Origin: CAYLZO01 sp964387775
GTDB taxonomy: Bacteria > Chloroflexota > Anaerolineae > JAAYZQ01
NCBI GenBank assembly: GCA_964387775.1
Contig: CAYLZO010000143.1
Location: forward strand, 1 to 13,752
DNA length: 13,752 nucleotides
Reading direction: 5' to 3'
Shown here: one piece after another, positions 6,569 to 13,294 of the stretch
Position numbering within the stretch: the stretch's first letter is position 1
Layout of the letters: each line of letters opens with the position of its first letter
Program-made: the position numbers and the translations under genes
The notes under the pieces: model-generated
The model's database searches: none
What the model saw: the letters and a program-made list of their open reading frames with translations, nothing else
What the model was told of the DNA's origin: nothing

Positions 6569-9139
6569 ATGTTGACGAGTTCCGGTAGATTTCGCGGACT
6601 GCTGCTAGGCTTTGTCGTCGCGCTGCTGACGGTGGGCATCGCCGCCGCCGGTGGCGCTGCGCCCGAGGCCCGGCCCACGCCGGCGCCGACCCCGGCCCTG
6701 GCGGCTGCCACCGCCCCTCCGACGCCTACGCCGCTGTCGCCCACGCCGAGTCCTGTGGTGCCGCCCGCCACGCCGATGGCCACCGCCACCCTCGCTCCGC
6801 CCACCGAGGTCCCGACGGCGACTGATGCGCCGACGGCGACGGCCTTGCCCTCCCCCGAACCCGAGCCGCCGCCACTGGCCGAAGCCGTCATCGGCCAGTC
6901 GGTCCAGGGCCGGTCCATCACAGCCCACCGCATCGGCGCCGGGCCGATCAAGGTCGTGCTGGTGGGCGACATCCACGGCGGTTTCGAAGCCAACACCTAC
7001 GAGTTGGCCCAGCAGCTCCTGGCCTACTTTCAGGCGCATCCCGACGAGGTGCCGCCCGACGTCAGCCTGTGGATCATCCCCACGATGAACCCCGACGGTT
7101 TGGTCACTGACCATCGCTGGAATGCCCACGACGTGGACCTCAACCGCAACGCCGACACCGACCTGGACGGCTGCGCGGGTAACGACTGGTCGCCCGACAC
7201 CGTGGGCTACGAGGGCGAGTATCCGGGCGCTGGCGGGGCCTACCCCTTCTCCGAGCCCGAGTCCCGCGCCGTTCGCGACTTTCTGGACGACGCCTGGATC
7301 GCGGTCTTTTACCACAGCGCCGCCGAGGCCATTTTCGTCGATAGCTGCCAGCGGCACGCGCCAACCGCCCGCCTGGCCCAGGTCCTGTCCGAGGCGACCG
7401 GCTATCGGGTGCCCGAGGCCGGCTGGACCGGCTATCCCATCACCGGCGACTTTGGCGACTATTTGGCCGGGGAGGGCGTGGCGTCGGTGACGGTGGAGCT
7501 GACCGACCACGAGAGCCCCGAGTTCGAACGTAATCTGGCCGGGGTGCAGGCCCTGCTCTCTGCCGCAGGCGGGATCGTGGCCGCCGAGGCCGACGTTGCG
7601 GGCGCCGAGTACGTCTGGCTGGACGCAGAGAACACCGGGCGGTGGCGTTACGCCGAGAAGACGTTCCTGCACCCCATCGCCCTGGAGGTGGTGGGCGACA
7701 CGGCCTACTTGCTCGACGGCGGGCGCGTCCTGGCCCTAGATTTGACCGAGCCGGAGGCGCCGCGCGTCCTCCTGGCTCCGGGCGACATGGTTCGACGCCG
7801 CTCACCACAAGGTGTGGAGGACGTCCGTGTCCTGGAGCCCCTGGACCTGGCCACTGCCGGCGACGCCCTGCTGGCCCTCGACCGGGCCGGCGACGTCTAT
7901 CGCTACGACCCGGCGCATGGCCTGAGCAGTTCGGCTTCGCTCACTGTAGACTCCACCGAAGGGGCCGGCGGCTGGTCGGTGGAGCGCTACGACCGCCCCG
8001 TCCGCGATACCTACGACCACTATTTCGTCGCCCTGGCCGCCGGGGAAAAAGCCGGCTACCTGTTGGAAACGACCCACGAGCAGGTCTGGCGCTTTGATGA
8101 CGGCCAACGAGGCACCCTGAGCTTGTCGAAGGGGGCCGCCTGGGTCAAGCTGCCCCAGAGCCGCGACGTGGACCTCAGCGCCCACGGCGGCGATGTCTAC
8201 GTCTTGACCCGGGCCCTCAACGGCCCGACGGGGCAGTTGTTTCGCTATCGGGACGCCCGGCGCCTTTCGTCTTTTGCCCCCAACGTGGACCTGATGCACC
8301 CCCGCCAGGTCGTCGCCACCGAGGCAGCCGTCTATGTGCTCGACCGGGCCGGCCGCCGCCTGCTGGCCCTCGACCCCGAGAGCGGCGCGCTTCTGGCCCT
8401 GCACCAATTCCCCGACCGGCGGGCGGTCAGCGCCATCTGGGCCGATCCTGCCGGTGAGCGGCTGCTGCTGGCCGGACGCGATGCCGTCTATTTCTATGGC
8501 GAGCCGGATCGCGCGGCCGAGGTTGAAGGTGGGCCACAACTCGAAGGTCCCCAGCCCCACGACCTCGGCTTGCTGGCCGAGCTGCGCGGCTTGCAAGTGC
8601 CCATCGAGGGCGCCCACGTCACCGGCCGCGACTTTCAGATGCCGGGCGCCCCACGCCACTACCGCCTCGGCGTGCACGAGGGCCTCGATTGGTACGGCCA
8701 CACCGTCGGCGTGAGGGTCAACCGCCGCACGCCGGTGCGGGCCGTGGCCGGCGGCGTCGTGATCCGCGCCGACGTGGACTACCAGCCGCTGACCCGCGCC
8801 CAGGCCGACGTCTGGCAGGCCGAGAGCCAGCGCCTGGGCTACACGCCGCCCGACGTGCTCGATGGCTACCGGGGCCGGCAGGTCTGGATCGACCATGGGG
8901 ACGGCCTGGTCTCGCGCTACGCCCACCTGTCCGGCATCGAGCCGGGTATCGTCAAGGGTGCCGAGGTGGAGCAGGGGCAGGTCGTCGCCACGGTGGGCAA
9001 CTCGGGCACGCCGGGCTCGCTGCGCAGCGCGACTTACGACGCCCACCTGCACCTGGAGCTGTGGCTCGATGGGCACTTTGTCGGCCAGTTCCTGCGACCC
9101 ATCGAGGCGCGGGAGTGGCTGGAGCGGATTCTACGATGA
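6569..9139 (+). CDS. exported M14 carboxypeptidase-like / beta-propeller-like / M23 endopeptidase fusion
   Basis: This 856-residue exported protein opens with a signal peptide or anchor (about 8-27) and a Pro/Thr-rich linker to about residue 102. Residues 105-335 are an M14 zinc carboxypeptidase-like domain: H136 and E140 in GDIHGGFEAN, NPDG (174-177), substrate-binding DLNRN (190-194), zinc H249 in FYHS and catalytic Glu E310 in VELTDH. Residues about 365-645 hold repeated strand patterns of the type 'VYVLDRAGRRLLALDP', read as a beta-propeller. Residues 680-856 are an M23 (LytM) peptidase: HEGLD (H703, D707), RYAHLS (H786) and HLHLE (H826, H828). It would cut peptidoglycan stem peptides or cross-bridges, or exported peptides, outside the cell. 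The ATG has no visible Shine-Dalgarno and may rely on coupling to the upstream gene. Two short dispersed-repeat copies lie within the propeller coding region (7921-7962, 8116-8132). Confidence 0.88.
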   Translation: MLTSSGRFRGLLLGFVVALLTVGIAAAGGAAPEARPTPAPTPALAAATAPPTPTPLSPTPSPVVPPATPMATATLAPPTEVPTATDAPTATALPSPEPEPPPLAEAVIGQSVQGRSITAHRIGAGPIKVVLVGDIHGGFEANTYELAQQLLAYFQAHPDEVPPDVSLWIIPTMNPDGLVTDHRWNAHDVDLNRNADTDLDGCAGNDWSPDTVGYEGEYPGAGGAYPFSEPESRAVRDFLDDAWIAVFYHSAAEAIFVDSCQRHAPTARLAQVLSEATGYRVPEAGWTGYPITGDFGDYLAGEGVASVTVELTDHESPEFERNLAGVQALLSAAGGIVAAEADVAGAEYVWLDAENTGRWRYAEKTFLHPIALEVVGDTAYLLDGGRVLALDLTEPEAPRVLLAPGDMVRRRSPQGVEDVRVLEPLDLATAGDALLALDRAGDVYRYDPAHGLSSSASLTVDSTEGAGGWSVERYDRPVRDTYDHYFVALAAGEKAGYLLETTHEQVWRFDDGQRGTLSLSKGAAWVKLPQSRDVDLSAHGGDVYVLTRALNGPTGQLFRYRDARRLSSFAPNVDLMHPRQVVATEAAVYVLDRAGRRLLALDPESGALLALHQFPDRRAVSAIWADPAGERLLLAGRDAVYFYGEPDRAAEVEGGPQLEGPQPHDLGLLAELRGLQVPIEGAHVTGRDFQMPGAPRHYRLGVHEGLDWYGHTVGVRVNRRTPVRAVAGGVVIRADVDYQPLTRAQADVWQAESQRLGYTPPDVLDGYRGRQVWIDHGDGLVSRYAHLSGIEPGIVKGAEVEQGQVVATVGNSGTPGSLRSATYDAHLHLELWLDGHFVGQFLRPIEAREWLERILR
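7921..7962 (+). repeat. dispersed palindrome-type repeat inside a coding region (long form)
   Basis: The stretch begins CCTGAGC and ends GAAGG, like the shorter copy at 8116. Its centre has CGGCTTCGCTCA (7932-7943), whose exact 12-base inverse recurs at 9180-9191. It codes a low-complexity Ser-rich loop (SSSAS, residues 453-457) in the propeller-like region. This fits a small mobile-type repeat absorbed in frame. Confidence 0.5.
8116..8132 (+). repeat. dispersed CCTGAGC-TTGTC-GAAGG repeat inside a coding region
   Basis: CCTGAGCTTGTCGAAGG is an element I recognise as frequent in Chloroflexota genomes. When translated it gives the tell-tale LSLSKG (residues 517-522) in the middle of the M14/M23 protein. 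The frame is kept on both sides. Confidence 0.6.
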
Positions 9140-9173
9140 CGACCGGAATCAGGAAATCAGGGAATCGGGAAAC

Positions 9174-9200
9174 TTGTTCTGAGCGAAGCCGGAGGATCGG
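9174..9200 (+). repeat. dispersed TGAGCGAAGCCG-type repeat between genes
   Basis: CTTGTTCTGAGCGAAGCCGG and the next bases (GAGGATC) match the other common form of the same repeat family. TGAGCGAAGCCG (9180-9191) is the exact inverse of 7932-7943. It fills most of the 73-base gap between two operon genes. Before it lie three imperfect copies of GGAATCA (9145-9167). Confidence 0.5.
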
Positions 9201-9212
9201 GGGCTGGGTGAT

Positions 9213-11129
9213 ATGAAGGTTGTTTTGCGAATAGGGTTGGTGCTCCTGGTTGTTGCCGTGGCCGTGGGGGGCGTGATCGGCTGGAACCAGTACCAGGCGG
9301 TGCGTGCCGAGTACGACGCCTACCGGGAACTGATCCAGCCGGGCGCGCGGGTGGCCGGCGTGCAGGTGGGCTGGCTCACGCCCGAGGCGGCCCGCGAGAA
9401 GGTCTACGAGTGGGTCGCCGAGCCCTACTATCGCGACTTTGTGCTGCACTACCAGGACGAGCGGCTGACCCTCTCGACCGAGAACGACCTCGACTTCGAG
9501 ATCCCGGTGGACGAGATGGTGGCCGAGACGGTGGCCGCCAGCCACCAGTACGACTATTGGGAGGGGTTCAAGCGCTGGGTCCTCGACGACGAGGTCATCG
9601 AGCTGGACCTGGGCGTGCCGCTGGAGATGGATTGGGACGAATCGGCGGCGAAGCGTTATTTGGAAGGCGTGGCTGAGACCTACGACGTCGCCGCCGTCGA
9701 GCCGATGTTGAACGTGCAGACGGCGACGTTCTATCCCGGCCGGCCCGGACGGAAACTAGACATAAATCCACCGGCGACCAAGATCAACGAGTTCGTGCCC
9801 CAGCCGCCCAGGCGGGAGATCATCCTGCCGGTGCGTTTCGTCGAGCCGGACCAGAGCCCGGCCCGCATCGAGTCGATGCTGAGCACGTTGGTGCCGGTCA
9901 TGGCCCGCGAGCCCAGCGCGCCGGCGTTCTACACGGCGACGATGCCCGTCAGCACCACGGGCGGCATCGAGGGCACGCCGACGGTGACCTACACCGGCGA
10001 GCTGACCTGGACGTTCCCCCAGTTCGCGGGCTATTCCGGGCCGCTGACCTCGACCTACGGCTACTTTTTTGAGCCGGGGCAGCCCGGCGCCCGCTTTGAC
10101 CTGGACGAGGCGGTCGAGAAGGTCCAGGCCGCGCTCCAGGCCGGGGTGACGACGCCCATCACCTTCGAGCCGGACCCGGTGCCGCCGCCGCCCATCACCG
10201 TGGACCTGCTGCTGCCACCGTTGGAGGCCCGCCTGGAAAGGTTCCCGGGGGTGGTCAGCCTACTGGTCAAGAACCTCGACAGCGGCCAGGTCCTCTACGA
10301 CGAAAACCTGGACTATGTCCTGTCGGGCATGAGCCTGGTCAAGATGGGCATCATGGTCGAGGTCTATCGTTATCACAACGGCGAGGTGGACGCCCAGACC
10401 CACCAGGAGATGCTCGACATGCTGGGCAGCGAGTCGTGCAACCCCTGCGCCAATCGCCTGATGGCGGCGGTGGGCGGTGGCAATGCCCGGACCGGCGCCC
10501 AAAAAGTCACCAATACCATGCGCCGCCTGGGGTTGAACAACTTTTACCTCTGCGCGCCCTTTCGCACCGAGGCCCGCTGGCACGAGGAGGGGGGCGGGGA
10601 TGTTCTCTGGACGGCAGGCGCCACGACCGATCTGTGGTTCGCCCAGGAAAAGACGCCGCGCTACGACCCCTGCGTCAAGGCCACGCCCCGCGAGATGTCG
10701 AACTTGCTGGAGATGATCTACGCCTGCACCCTGGACGAGGGCCTGCTGCGCGACGCCTACCCCAATATCTTTACGCCGCAGGTCTGCCGGGACATGATCG
10801 ACATCATGGCCGCCAACGACCTGCGTAACATGCTCGGCGCCGGCATTCCGCCCGAGGTCAAGATGGCCCACAAGCATGGTTTCGCCGGCTATGGCGTGTC
10901 GTGGGGTGACACCCGGGCCGAGGTGGGCATCGTCTTTTCGCCGGGGGCCACGTATTTGACCACCTTTTACATCTGGGACGATACGCCCTGGCTAAATTTC
11001 GGCATAGTCCAGCCCCTCTACCGCGACGTGAGTAACCTGCTCTACAATTACTTTAATCCCCAGGCGCCCTACTGGCCGCGTCCGCCCTGGGCGCCGGAGC
11101 CGGTGGAGGAGGCGGAGAGCGAGGCTTGA
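9213..11129 (+). CDS. membrane-anchored PG_binding_4 / serine beta-lactamase-fold protein
   Basis: The 638-residue protein has an N-terminal anchor (about 5-23). A region around 42-215 resembles the PG_binding_4/YoaR-type wall-associated domain seen with VanW and L,D-transpeptidases (PGARVAGVQVGWLTPEAAREK). After a Pro-rich stretch (322-327), a class A beta-lactamase/transpeptidase fold begins near residue 343. All three active-site motifs can be seen: SxxK as S374-LV-K377, SxN as S408-C-N410 (a Cys replaces the usual Asp) and KxG as K554-H-G556. The tail (618-638) is Pro- and Glu-rich. It may be a penicillin-binding carboxypeptidase or a beta-lactamase-like serine hydrolase outside the cell; I cannot tell which. 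No clear Glu166 equivalent was found, so efficient beta-lactam hydrolysis is not assured. It is third in the operon, 73 bases after the M14/M23 gene; the nearest ribosome site is poor (GGAGG is 17 bases away). Confidence 0.85.
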   Translation: MKVVLRIGLVLLVVAVAVGGVIGWNQYQAVRAEYDAYRELIQPGARVAGVQVGWLTPEAAREKVYEWVAEPYYRDFVLHYQDERLTLSTENDLDFEIPVDEMVAETVAASHQYDYWEGFKRWVLDDEVIELDLGVPLEMDWDESAAKRYLEGVAETYDVAAVEPMLNVQTATFYPGRPGRKLDINPPATKINEFVPQPPRREIILPVRFVEPDQSPARIESMLSTLVPVMAREPSAPAFYTATMPVSTTGGIEGTPTVTYTGELTWTFPQFAGYSGPLTSTYGYFFEPGQPGARFDLDEAVEKVQAALQAGVTTPITFEPDPVPPPPITVDLLLPPLEARLERFPGVVSLLVKNLDSGQVLYDENLDYVLSGMSLVKMGIMVEVYRYHNGEVDAQTHQEMLDMLGSESCNPCANRLMAAVGGGNARTGAQKVTNTMRRLGLNNFYLCAPFRTEARWHEEGGGDVLWTAGATTDLWFAQEKTPRYDPCVKATPREMSNLLEMIYACTLDEGLLRDAYPNIFTPQVCRDMIDIMAANDLRNMLGAGIPPEVKMAHKHGFAGYGVSWGDTRAEVGIVFSPGATYLTTFYIWDDTPWLNFGIVQPLYRDVSNLLYNYFNPQAPYWPRPPWAPEPVEEAESEA

Positions 11130-11140
11130 AGGAGGATGGC

Positions 11141-11394
11141 ATGAGACGTTTTTTATGTCCTGGCGGTGATCATTGCCATTGCCGCGCCTGTTTAACCTCG
11201 TCCACCTCAATCGTGGCGGCAGCTTTCGCCACCGGAGCAGGGTGGCCGGCCGGACGGCGGTGCTGGATCCCGGCGCGACCACGATCCTCAAAGACAACAT
11301 CTCCTGGCATTTTCCCATGCCCAACGCCAACACGATGTCCTGGCAGTGGTTGTTCGAGCGGCGCTGGGGTGGGAGACACGGATTTCTCGGATAA
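11141..11394 (+). pseudogene. broken fourth gene of the plus-strand operon, product unknown
   Basis: A near-ideal start exists here: AGGAGG (11130-11135), five bases, then ATG (11141), eleven bases after the previous stop. The frame falls apart at once. Dropping one T from the six-T run at 11149-11154 gives MRRFYVLAVIIAIAAPV, a plausible membrane anchor or signal peptide, which then meets TAA. A second shift enters a frame reading LFNLVHLNRGGSFRHRSRV and later AVLDPGATTILKDNISWHFP, to a TAA at 11392-11394 in the 57-bp palindrome. The encoded family is not recognised. Two frameshifts and truncation at the palindrome argue for decay, although homopolymer sequencing error could explain the first one. 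Confidence 0.45.
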
Positions 11395-11431
11395 GCGGAT
11401 TTATGATCCGCCCATCCGAGAAATCCGTGTC
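11375..11431. repeat. 57-bp near-perfect palindrome between two broken convergent genes
   Basis: Two 26-base arms (11375-11400 and 11406-11431) are complementary except at two adjacent bases, with a five-base loop TTATG. The arms begin and end GACACGGATTTCT / AGAAATCCGTGTC. No T-run follows on either strand, so it is not a standard intrinsic terminator, though the hairpin could still stop or protect convergent transcripts. It resembles intergenic 'CACGGATTT' repeats I associate with Chloroflexota genomes. Confidence 0.8.
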
Positions 11432-11653
11432 CTTATCCTGCACGAGAAGAATCTCATCGCCAGCGCGAATCTCCCTGGAAATTGAACGTGTGGGCGATCT
11501 CGGGCGGCTTGCCCAGCGGCCGGAGTGAGGCGGCCCGGCGTGACTGTCGCCGACTAGTCCCCAGTCGGCCCGCAACTCCCCGCGTCGCACGTCCACTTTG
11601 GGCTCAATCCGCTCGTCGCTGCGACAAACTGCTTTGATTCTTGGTATTGTCAT
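11432..11653 (-). pseudogene. remnant of a MOSC-domain protein
   Basis: From ATG 11653 (GAGGCGG upstream) the first 40 residues read like a MOSC (molybdenum cofactor sulfurase C-terminal) domain start: IKAVCRSDERIEPKVDVRRG and then ELRADWGLVGDSHAG, the usual A(D/H)xGLxGDxHAG motif. After residue 40 the expected QVSLL...GDFAEN segment is missing. The frame becomes Arg/Ser-rich nonsense and runs into the palindrome, with a short tail EIRAGDEILLVQDKD that may be leftover. The full domain needs about 150 residues. It is last in the minus-strand operon, ten bases behind the FmdB-type gene. MOSC proteins handle sulfur or molybdenum cofactor chemistry; this copy is unlikely to work. Confidence 0.6.
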
Positions 11654-11663
11654 GGGTTCCGCC

Positions 11664-11903
11664 TCAGTCGTGTTGGCAGCCGCCCCCGCCGGAGCAGGGC
11701 GGCCGGTCGCAGCGTTCGTCCTGGCCGCAGCAGGTCTGGCCGGCGGGCCGGCGGGTCTCGCTGCTTAGCACGTGGGGCACGGAAAAGAGCTTGTCAGTTA
11801 GTGCGCTGCCACAGTCTGGGCAGCGCGGGGCGCTGCTGGCGGAGCGGACCAGGACTTCGACCCGCTGGCCGCACGTGCTGCAGCGATACTCGTAGATTGG
11901 CAT
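11664..11903 (-). CDS. FmdB-family zinc-ribbon protein
   Basis: The 79-residue protein starts MPIYEYRCSTCG and has two CxxC knuckles (C8/C11 and C28/C31 in CPDCGS), the signature of the FmdB/CxxC_CXXC_SSSS putative regulatory zinc-ribbon family. The C-terminal half adds five more cysteines (C58, C59, C65, C70, C76) in TCCGQDERCDRPPCSGGGGC, a possible second metal or redox site. The founding FmdB is linked to formamidase/amidase gene regulation; the role here is unknown. AGGAGG lies five bases before the ATG. It is 15 bases after the YibE/F gene and ten before the MOSC remnant, so all three form one transcript. Confidence 0.88.
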   Translation of the reverse strand: MPIYEYRCSTCGQRVEVLVRSASSAPRCPDCGSALTDKLFSVPHVLSSETRRPAGQTCCGQDERCDRPPCSGGGGCQHD

Positions 11904-11918
11904 AGATTCCTCCTCGAA

Positions 11919-13070
11919 TCAGCGTGGGCCGGGTGTTTTGGCCTGGGCGGCCAGAGCCGCGATCAGGCTCGTCAGCGGCACGCCGGCCAGCAAGCCCAGG
12001 CTGCCCACCAGCGTTCGCACGATCTCCTCGGCGATGATGGCCCGGTTGACGGTCGTGCCCAGCGGCTCGGCAAAGACGGAGAACATGAGCAGCAGCGGCA
12101 GGGCCGCCCCGGCGTAGGCCAGCAGCAAGGTGTTGACCATGGCCGCGATGTGGTCCCGGCCAATGACCATTCCGTGGCGAAAGAGAGCGCGCCAGTCCAG
12201 GCCGGGATTCGCCTTGCGCAGCTCAAAGATGGCCGACGACTGGCCCACGGCAATGTCGTCCAGCGCGCCCAGCGTGCCGATGAGGATGCCGGCCAGCAGC
12301 AACCCCTGGGTGTCGAGCTGCACGCCGGCTACTTGCAAAAAGCCGGCCTCCTCGGCCCCAAAGCCGGCGAGCCGGGCCCAGTCTACGAACCAGGTGGCCA
12401 GCAGCGCCGTGACCACCAGGCTCAACAGCAGCCCGGCCACGGCCACGTGGGTCTTGGGCCGCCAGCCGTAGACCAGGTAGAGGCTGGTGCCCATCATCAC
12501 TACCGCGCCGGCGATGGCGACGAGCAGCGGGTTGCGCCCGGCCAGGATCTGGGGCACGACAAAGGCGACGAGGACCAGGACGCTGACGGCCATGCCGACC
12601 AGGGAGCGCAGGCCCTGCCAGCCGCTCAGGGCCAGGGTCGCGGCGACAAAGAGCAGGGTCAGCCACAGCAGCGGCCCGGTCCGCACGTAATCGGTGATGA
12701 CGAACCGATCCCCGCCGTCCAGGGTCCGCGTCCGTTCGACGACGACGCGGTCGCCGACGCGGAAGGTGCGGGCCTGGTTGGTGAGGCTGAGGAAGCCGTG
12801 CTCCACGACCACCTCCTGGTCGTCCAGCGTGCCACCTTCCAGGCGCAGGCGCAATTGCTGATAAGGCTGCTCGAACTCGCCCTGGTCGATGGTGCCCTCT
12901 TCCAGGACCTCCACCACGCGGGCGCGGAGCATTTCGCTCTCGCCTGGGGAGAGCGCGTCGGCGCCGCCGCCGGGCGCGCCCTGGCGGGCGATGCCCAGGA
13001 GCACGGCAAAGATGAGGAGGGCCAGCAGCCCGCCGGCGATCCACCCCATCCGATTGGAACGAAGATTCAT
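11919..13070 (-). CDS. YibE/F family multi-pass membrane protein
   Basis: The 383-residue protein has an N-terminal membrane helix (about 9-28) and a soluble, probably outside, domain of about 100 residues (LSPGESEMLRARVVEVLEEG onward). About seven further helices follow (about 133-149, 155-176, 181-201, 208-228, 255-275, 305-330, 350-375). GTLGALDDIAVGQSSAIFEL (265-284), then GRDHIAAMVNTLLLAYAGAA (304-323), are the hallmark of YibE/F. The transport role or substrate is not established. I place the start at ATG 13070 (GAGG upstream) rather than at the far in-frame ATG 13220. The extra 50 residues are coded by a 131-bp palindromic element and look nothing like protein; ATG 13049 is another option. 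It heads a minus-strand operon with the FmdB-type gene. Confidence 0.9.
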   Translation of the reverse strand: MNLRSNRMGWIAGGLLALLIFAVLLGIARQGAPGGGADALSPGESEMLRARVVEVLEEGTIDQGEFEQPYQQLRLRLEGGTLDDQEVVVEHGFLSLTNQARTFRVGDRVVVERTRTLDGGDRFVITDYVRTGPLLWLTLLFVAATLALSGWQGLRSLVGMAVSVLVLVAFVVPQILAGRNPLLVAIAGAVVMMGTSLYLVYGWRPKTHVAVAGLLLSLVVTALLATWFVDWARLAGFGAEEAGFLQVAGVQLDTQGLLLAGILIGTLGALDDIAVGQSSAIFELRKANPGLDWRALFRHGMVIGRDHIAAMVNTLLLAYAGAALPLLLMFSVFAEPLGTTVNRAIIAEEIVRTLVGSLGLLAGVPLTSLIAALAAQAKTPGPR

Positions 13071-13093
13071 TGGCCTCAACCCCGGTATGATTT

Positions 13094-13224
13094 GGGTGTG
13101 TTTCATTTCGGTTGAGCCTGTGTTCGTAGTCGGCGACTCGCCCAAGGCGTGCCTCCGGCAATCGCCGCAACAGCGCGCTGAAACGCGCACTACGAGCGTC
13201 TCCCAACCCATTTGAAACACACCC
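13094..13224. repeat. 131-bp element with inverted terminal repeats in the YibE/F leader
   Basis: Two 21-base ends (13094-13114 and 13204-13224) are inverted copies with 18 of 21 matches, both beginning GGGTGTGTTTCA on their own strand. Inside, a second inverted pair CGTAGT (13125-13130) and ACTACG (13190-13195) brackets a GC-rich core with a GCGCG-TTTCAG-CGCGC hairpin. No coding capacity of its own. It sits between the promoter and start codon of the YibE/F gene, so it would be transcribed as leader. It looks like a miniature (non-autonomous) element or an extragenic palindromic repeat. Confidence 0.65.
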
Positions 13225-13244
13225 GTGTGATTTCTGCGCGCTCC

Positions 13245-13273
13245 AGTCTAGCACAAAGAGCGGGGAGAGGCAA
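13245..13273 (-). promoter_or_regulatory. promoter of the YibE/F operon
   Basis: On the minus strand TTGCCT (complement of 13268-13273), 17 bases, TAGACT (complement of 13245-13250), preceded by TGC (extended -10). The block CTCTTTGTGCTAGACTG (13244-13260) matches the rsgA promoter block at 16 of 17 bases. The leader would be about 165 bases and contain the 131-bp palindromic element. Confidence 0.55.
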
Positions 13274-13294
13274 GATTGGGGATTCGCGTGCGGG

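Noticed and set aside
7802..9076. Minus-strand open frame of 424 codons
   Set aside because: Complement of the M14/M23 gene, whose catalytic motifs are on the plus strand; no ribosome site or domain pattern.
11375..11431. Intrinsic terminator
   Set aside because: The hairpin is strong, but neither side carries a T-run, and the arms resemble a dispersed repeat.
12150..13115. Plus-strand open frame of 321 codons
   Set aside because: Complement of YibE/F; composition (many Gln, His, Gly, Asp) is that of an antisense frame over membrane helices.
13071..13220. Far upstream ATG for YibE/F, adding 50 residues
   Set aside because: The extension is coded by the inverted-repeat element and is not like YibE/F N-termini; ATG 13070 directly precedes the membrane helix.
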